Part shown: positions 60,275 through 64,000 of the stretch, one piece after another | Numbering within the stretch: the stretch's first letter is position 1 | Layout of the letters: every line of letters starts with the position of its first letter | NCBI RefSeq assembly: GCF_040712315.1 | Contig: NC_134017.1 | Span: 55,612,636 to 55,676,635 of the forward strand | Reading direction: 5' to 3' | Length of the DNA stretch: 64,000 bases | DNA from: Castanea sativa | Lineage: Eukaryota; Streptophyta; Magnoliopsida; Fagales; Fagaceae | Notes under the pieces: generated by a model | Database searches by the model: none | Told to the model about the DNA's origin: nothing | The model's input: the letters and a program-made list of their open reading frames with translations, nothing else | Translations under genes and position numbers: made by a program

Positions 60275-63200
60275 ATGGAGTACGAGAGGATACACAAAGT
60301 TCAGGTTCGGCTTGTTGTTGCAACTCTACTCTGAATGAAAATATCAAACACCCATGTGTTATTTTTCTGTCCTTTTGAAATTCTGAACTTCTTTTTCATG
60401 TTAAAAGTGCTTTTGTTCTTGTGGGTTGTGAAAAAGTATTGGTTTTTCTTTTTCTTTTTCTTTTCTCTTTCTTTTTCATTGTTCTGTAGTGGGGTGTGGA
60501 ATGGAAATGATTGAATGCGGGCATTAAACATGACAGAATTGCACTTGATTTTGTCCTCAAAAGGTTTTGGACAATATGAGAATGATAGTTAGTTTATATT
60601 TTTTTATTAGTTTAGAGTGTCTTTGTGGATGGATAGCAGAATTTTCTCAATGATGGCTTCGTGGAATTTGGTTATGTACAATTGAATTCTACATAAATTT
60701 GGCCTTCTTTTTTTTTGGTTTAATTTTTCCAAGTTTTTTTTGTGAATGACATGGTTTATCTTGTCATGATTTTTCTTTTATATTTTTTTTATGCAGACTG
60801 GATGGTTGTGAATCCTGAGATGATATATATATAAATTTTTTTTAACTGATTTTTGCTTTTATATTTGGTTGGCAAACTATTACTCTGCTTTACCACAGAA
60901 GTAAGCCTCACGAATACAAATTTGGTATATGAAATGGACAGAAATGAAATGACTTAAGATGGTTTAAGTAATTATTGGGTTTGCTTTGTTAAAAGTTTTG
61001 GCTTTGGAACTTTCTAAATGAGCTGTAGATTGACAGGTTATAGTGTTTTGGTTTCTTAATTGCAGACTGGTATAATTTCTCCAAGTAAATTGAGGATGAA
61101 GCTCATAGGGCCCCACCATCTTAGAAAGAAGGATGGATCAAATAGTAACTCTTCCAGAACTTCTCCTTCCAAGCTTGAGGATCATGATTTTGTGAACAGC
61201 TTGCTAGCCTCCAAAAATGGAGATTTTGATGAAGAAGGTCAGCAACTTTCATAATCTTTCTTTCTTTCTTCTTTTTTTCCCAGTCAATAAACCATATATA
61301 GAGGCCTTTGTGTAATGGCAAGTGCCTTCAACCTAAACTGATATGTGGTAGGTTTGATTTTAGGAATCAGCCTCTCCAAAAACAATTGGGGCTAAGGCTG
61401 CTTACCTATCACCTCTCCCAGACCCCATAGAACTGACAGTTTTGTTCATTTGGTTCAAGTTAATAAGCCAGATATACTATGTTTTGCATTAGAAGACCGA
61501 CAACAAATTAACTCGGGTTGGTTTAGTAGTGGTTAATTGTTGATTATGGATAGGTTTTGTTATCAATGAATGAAACATGTGTATCGAACTTTTGTACTGA
61601 CTTAGATATACATATGTGCCTTTCCAGTTACATCTGCCAACTTAGAAGTTCTTTCCGTAAAGTTATCAAGTGAGGCAGTCTTGAACTCCGCACAAGGTGA
61701 CCAGACTTGTTGCCAACCAAAAGAGTCATTGCCAAGGGAAAATGGTGACGTTGGTCGTGTTAAAGTGCAGCAGTATTCAAAGTGTGAAAATGGTAATTCA
61801 AGCGCAGTGCACCCTGTGAGAAACATAATAGATGATGAAAATCTTGATTATGATAGCAATGCTAGTTCTTCTAGTTTTGAGTTTCATAAAGGGGAGAGAT
61901 CAGTACACAATCCCATTACAAGATCATTTTCAAGGCAAATGCCATCCAAGTGGAATGATGCAGAGAAATGGATAATGAATAGGCAAAATGTACAAGCCCA
62001 TTATTCTAAAAAGAATTGCTTACAAAACCAACCAAATAGGTTGCCAGTCTCAAATATGGTAAGGATTGCTCCAGAGTCTGCTAATTATGATCATAAGTTA
62101 ACAGTCAGCAAAACAGCAGACACAAAGAGGGTTGATTTCTGTCAACCTGCGTCACAGATGGGGCTCGATAAGTTCTCTTTTGTTCCCTCAGGGAGTCACT
62201 CCATTTCAGGTCAAGCATATGGGGGGAATGCAGTAACTGATCCATGTCCTCAGAATGAGGATTTGAAGGAAATTGGTCATAGTGATTTACCCTTAACAAA
62301 AAGTTCAACAGGAGATACGACAGGTATGTACAAGCCTTCATTGTGCTTATGTTAAATGATAGGTTCAGAATTTAGAAACTGATCAAGATGCTGATATGCT
62401 TTGGACAAATTCCATGCAAAAGCATTTCTACTCTATGAATGGATTTGCTCTTAGTATATGGCTATATGCAGGACAGAGCTACATCTCTGCACTAAAATCA
62501 TCCACTGATCATTTTCATGTGTGCAAAACAATTGGGTCTGTCATACTTTAACATTCATACAGCTAAATGATTTTGATTGGAGAAAAGCATAGCAATCTAG
62601 GTCTGTTTTGTTGCAAACAATGCAAACAATTATGGCAATGAGGACCAACCATGGAGGGTTGACCTGGTCTTTTATTGATATGGTGGTTCAATACTAGGCC
62701 CTATTTATTGATCTTAAATTAGATATCAGACTTCGAAGCGGTAATAATATATATATGTGCCCTCCCTTGCTTCCTCTCCTCACCCTTCACATTCTTTTAT
62801 CCCTAGTTGACATATATGGATGAGTTAAATAATGGTGTCTATTCCTCAATTTTATGGTTATAGACTATCGATAAATGTCTTTACATTAAAATTGAAATGA
62901 CTTCATGGATCCCTGGCAATTATATATTAGTGTGCAAAATTTGATGATGTCTTGACCTAATTATGCAGGAATTCCTGCCATAAGATCAGTCTCAATGAGA
63001 GACATGGGAACAGAAATGACCCCTGCCACAAGTCTAGAGCCTTCCAGGACTGCTACTCCAGTTGGGGCAACAACTCCACTTCGCAGCCCAACTTCCTCGA
63101 TTCCATCTACTCCCCGAGGAGGTGCACTTGCTCCAACACCTAAGGAGCACAACACTGACGAGGAATCACAGAATCCAAGAGAAAGAACCAAAAAAGAATT

Positions 63201-64000
63201 GTCAGAAGAAGAATTGAAGCTCAAGACAAGGAGAGAAATTGTAGCCCTGGGTGTCCAACTAGGTAAGATGAACATTGCTGCATGGGCAAGTAAGGATGAG
63301 CAAGAAAAGAAAAGGCCTTGTAATGAAAGTATTGATATGGAGGAGCTTGAGCGTATTGAATATGAGAAACGTGCAGCTGCATGGGAAGATGCTGAAAAAT
63401 CTAAACATATGGCAAGGTTTCTTCTACAGCCCCAAATACCTTTCAATTGCAAAACATTTTTTTTAAAGATAGGCCATGCATGTGCTCTGCTGTATGCTTA
63501 TCTCAATGCATTCTACCATCATAATCTAATAAGAGGATGTTAAATTTGCTCAGATATAAGCGTGAGGAAATCAAAATCCAGGCATGGGAAAGTCAGCAGA
63601 GGGCAAAACTAGAAGCTGAGATGCGAAGAATAGAGGTATTAATTTTTTGAGTGAAGTAGAATTTGTGTTGTTGTCAAACATGAGACAGATTTGATCCATT
63701 CGATGCTTATATTTCATTATTACAAAAACCCATAAGACACCCTTGACAGATAATTCTAGACTCTCCACCATATGGATGGCAGTACCAATCAATTGCAAAT
63801 GCCATGTTATTTGTCGTACATGCTTGTTAGACTCTGAATAAAATTTGGCATTTTTCAGGCCCAAGTTGAACAATTGAGAGTCCAAGCGCAAGCGAAGATG
63901 GTGAAGAAGATTGCAATGACAAGGCAAAGATCAGAAGAAAAACGTGCTGCAGCTGAAGCCAGAAGAAACCGTGATGCAGAAAGGACTGCAGCCCAAACAG
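60275..64000 (+). CDS. Remorin family protein, 5' part (runs off the window)
   Basis: Six exons in the window: 60275-60304, 61066-61237, 61628-62323, 62969-63416, 63554-63635 and 63859-64000 (continues). All junctions are GT-AG and keep the frame, giving at least 523 residues. The start MEYERIHKVQ is at the first ATG after a (GA)n leader. Residues up to about 400 are Ser/Thr/Pro-rich and probably disordered (SSIPSTPRGGALAPTPKEHN). The C-terminal remorin domain begins near 420: AAAWEDAEKSKHMARYKREE, IKIQAWESQQRAKLEAEMRR, then VKKIAMTRQRSEEKRAAAEA, a charged coiled coil. Remorins sit on the inner face of the plasma membrane in nanodomains through a short C-terminal anchor, which lies beyond the window. 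The long N-terminal region marks one of the large remorin groups; the group number is not assigned. Confidence 0.93.
61301..61460 (+). mobile_element. Au-type SINE in remorin intron 2
   Basis: Contains gcctttgtgtaatggcaagt (A-box side), ggtaggtttgattttagg (degenerate B-box), cagcctctccaaaaa, ggctaaggctgcttacctat and ctcccagacccc, the order of blocks known from plant Au SINEs. It is flanked by caataaaccatatata (61285-61300) and taataagccagatata (61461-61476), a 16-bp duplication with three mismatches, so it is an old insertion. Confidence 0.75.

Noticed and set aside
62961..63452. 163-codon minus-strand ORF
   Set aside because: Antisense shadow of remorin exon 4, which has clear protein similarity and splice sites on the plus strand.
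1..64000. Bacterial-type systems (operons, toxin-antitoxin, phage defence)
   Set aside because: Introns, plant gene families and plant transposons throughout; no prokaryotic gene organisation anywhere.

Overview
The window is nuclear DNA of a flowering plant, most likely a woody dicot. It is AT-rich, its genes carry GT-AG introns of up to about 5 kb, and it is crowded with plant-type transposable elements (a Tat-lineage Ty3/gypsy element, L1-type LINEs, tRNA-derived SINEs, MULE/hAT MITEs). The plant assignment is firm. A Fagales-like (oak/chestnut) source is only an impression from repeat style.

Layout: 1-4.9 kb is intergenic and holds inverted-repeat elements, including a MULE MITE with a perfect 9-bp target duplication and a very short SINE. 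4,896-16,327 is one complete but decayed LTR retrotransposon lying on the minus strand. It has near-identical LTRs, a 5-bp target duplication, a PBS, a PPT, gag-PR-RT-RH-second RNase H-IN remnants, a 150-bp tandem repeat block, and a spliced ORF on the opposite strand. It sits inside the right arm of an older MITE.

16.9-31.75 kb is a nine-exon gene (+) for a 319-aa metallo-beta-lactamase-fold hydrolase of the PhnP-like type. Its introns hold nested MITEs, two antisense LINEs and a chromovirus remnant. 31.75-40.4 kb is intergenic, with two further LINE pieces and a 1-kb hAT element with a perfect 8-bp duplication. 40.8-44.2 kb is a complete three-exon gene (+) for a 246-aa plant protein that I cannot name functionally; a SINE and a MITE lie in its introns. 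44.2-60.0 kb is gene-poor: MITEs, foldback elements, an RNase H relic and microsatellites. 60.27 kb to the window end is the 5' part of a remorin gene (+), cut off inside its C-terminal domain.

The three cellular genes have no evident functional link; they are ordinary single plant genes separated by repeats. I found no convincing new biological system. The most unusual signal is in the LTR retrotransposon: CAG trinucleotides are selectively turned into CG-containing triplets in one LTR and at conserved glutamine codons of pol. This looks more like a sequencing or assembly effect at methylated CHG sites than normal deamination.
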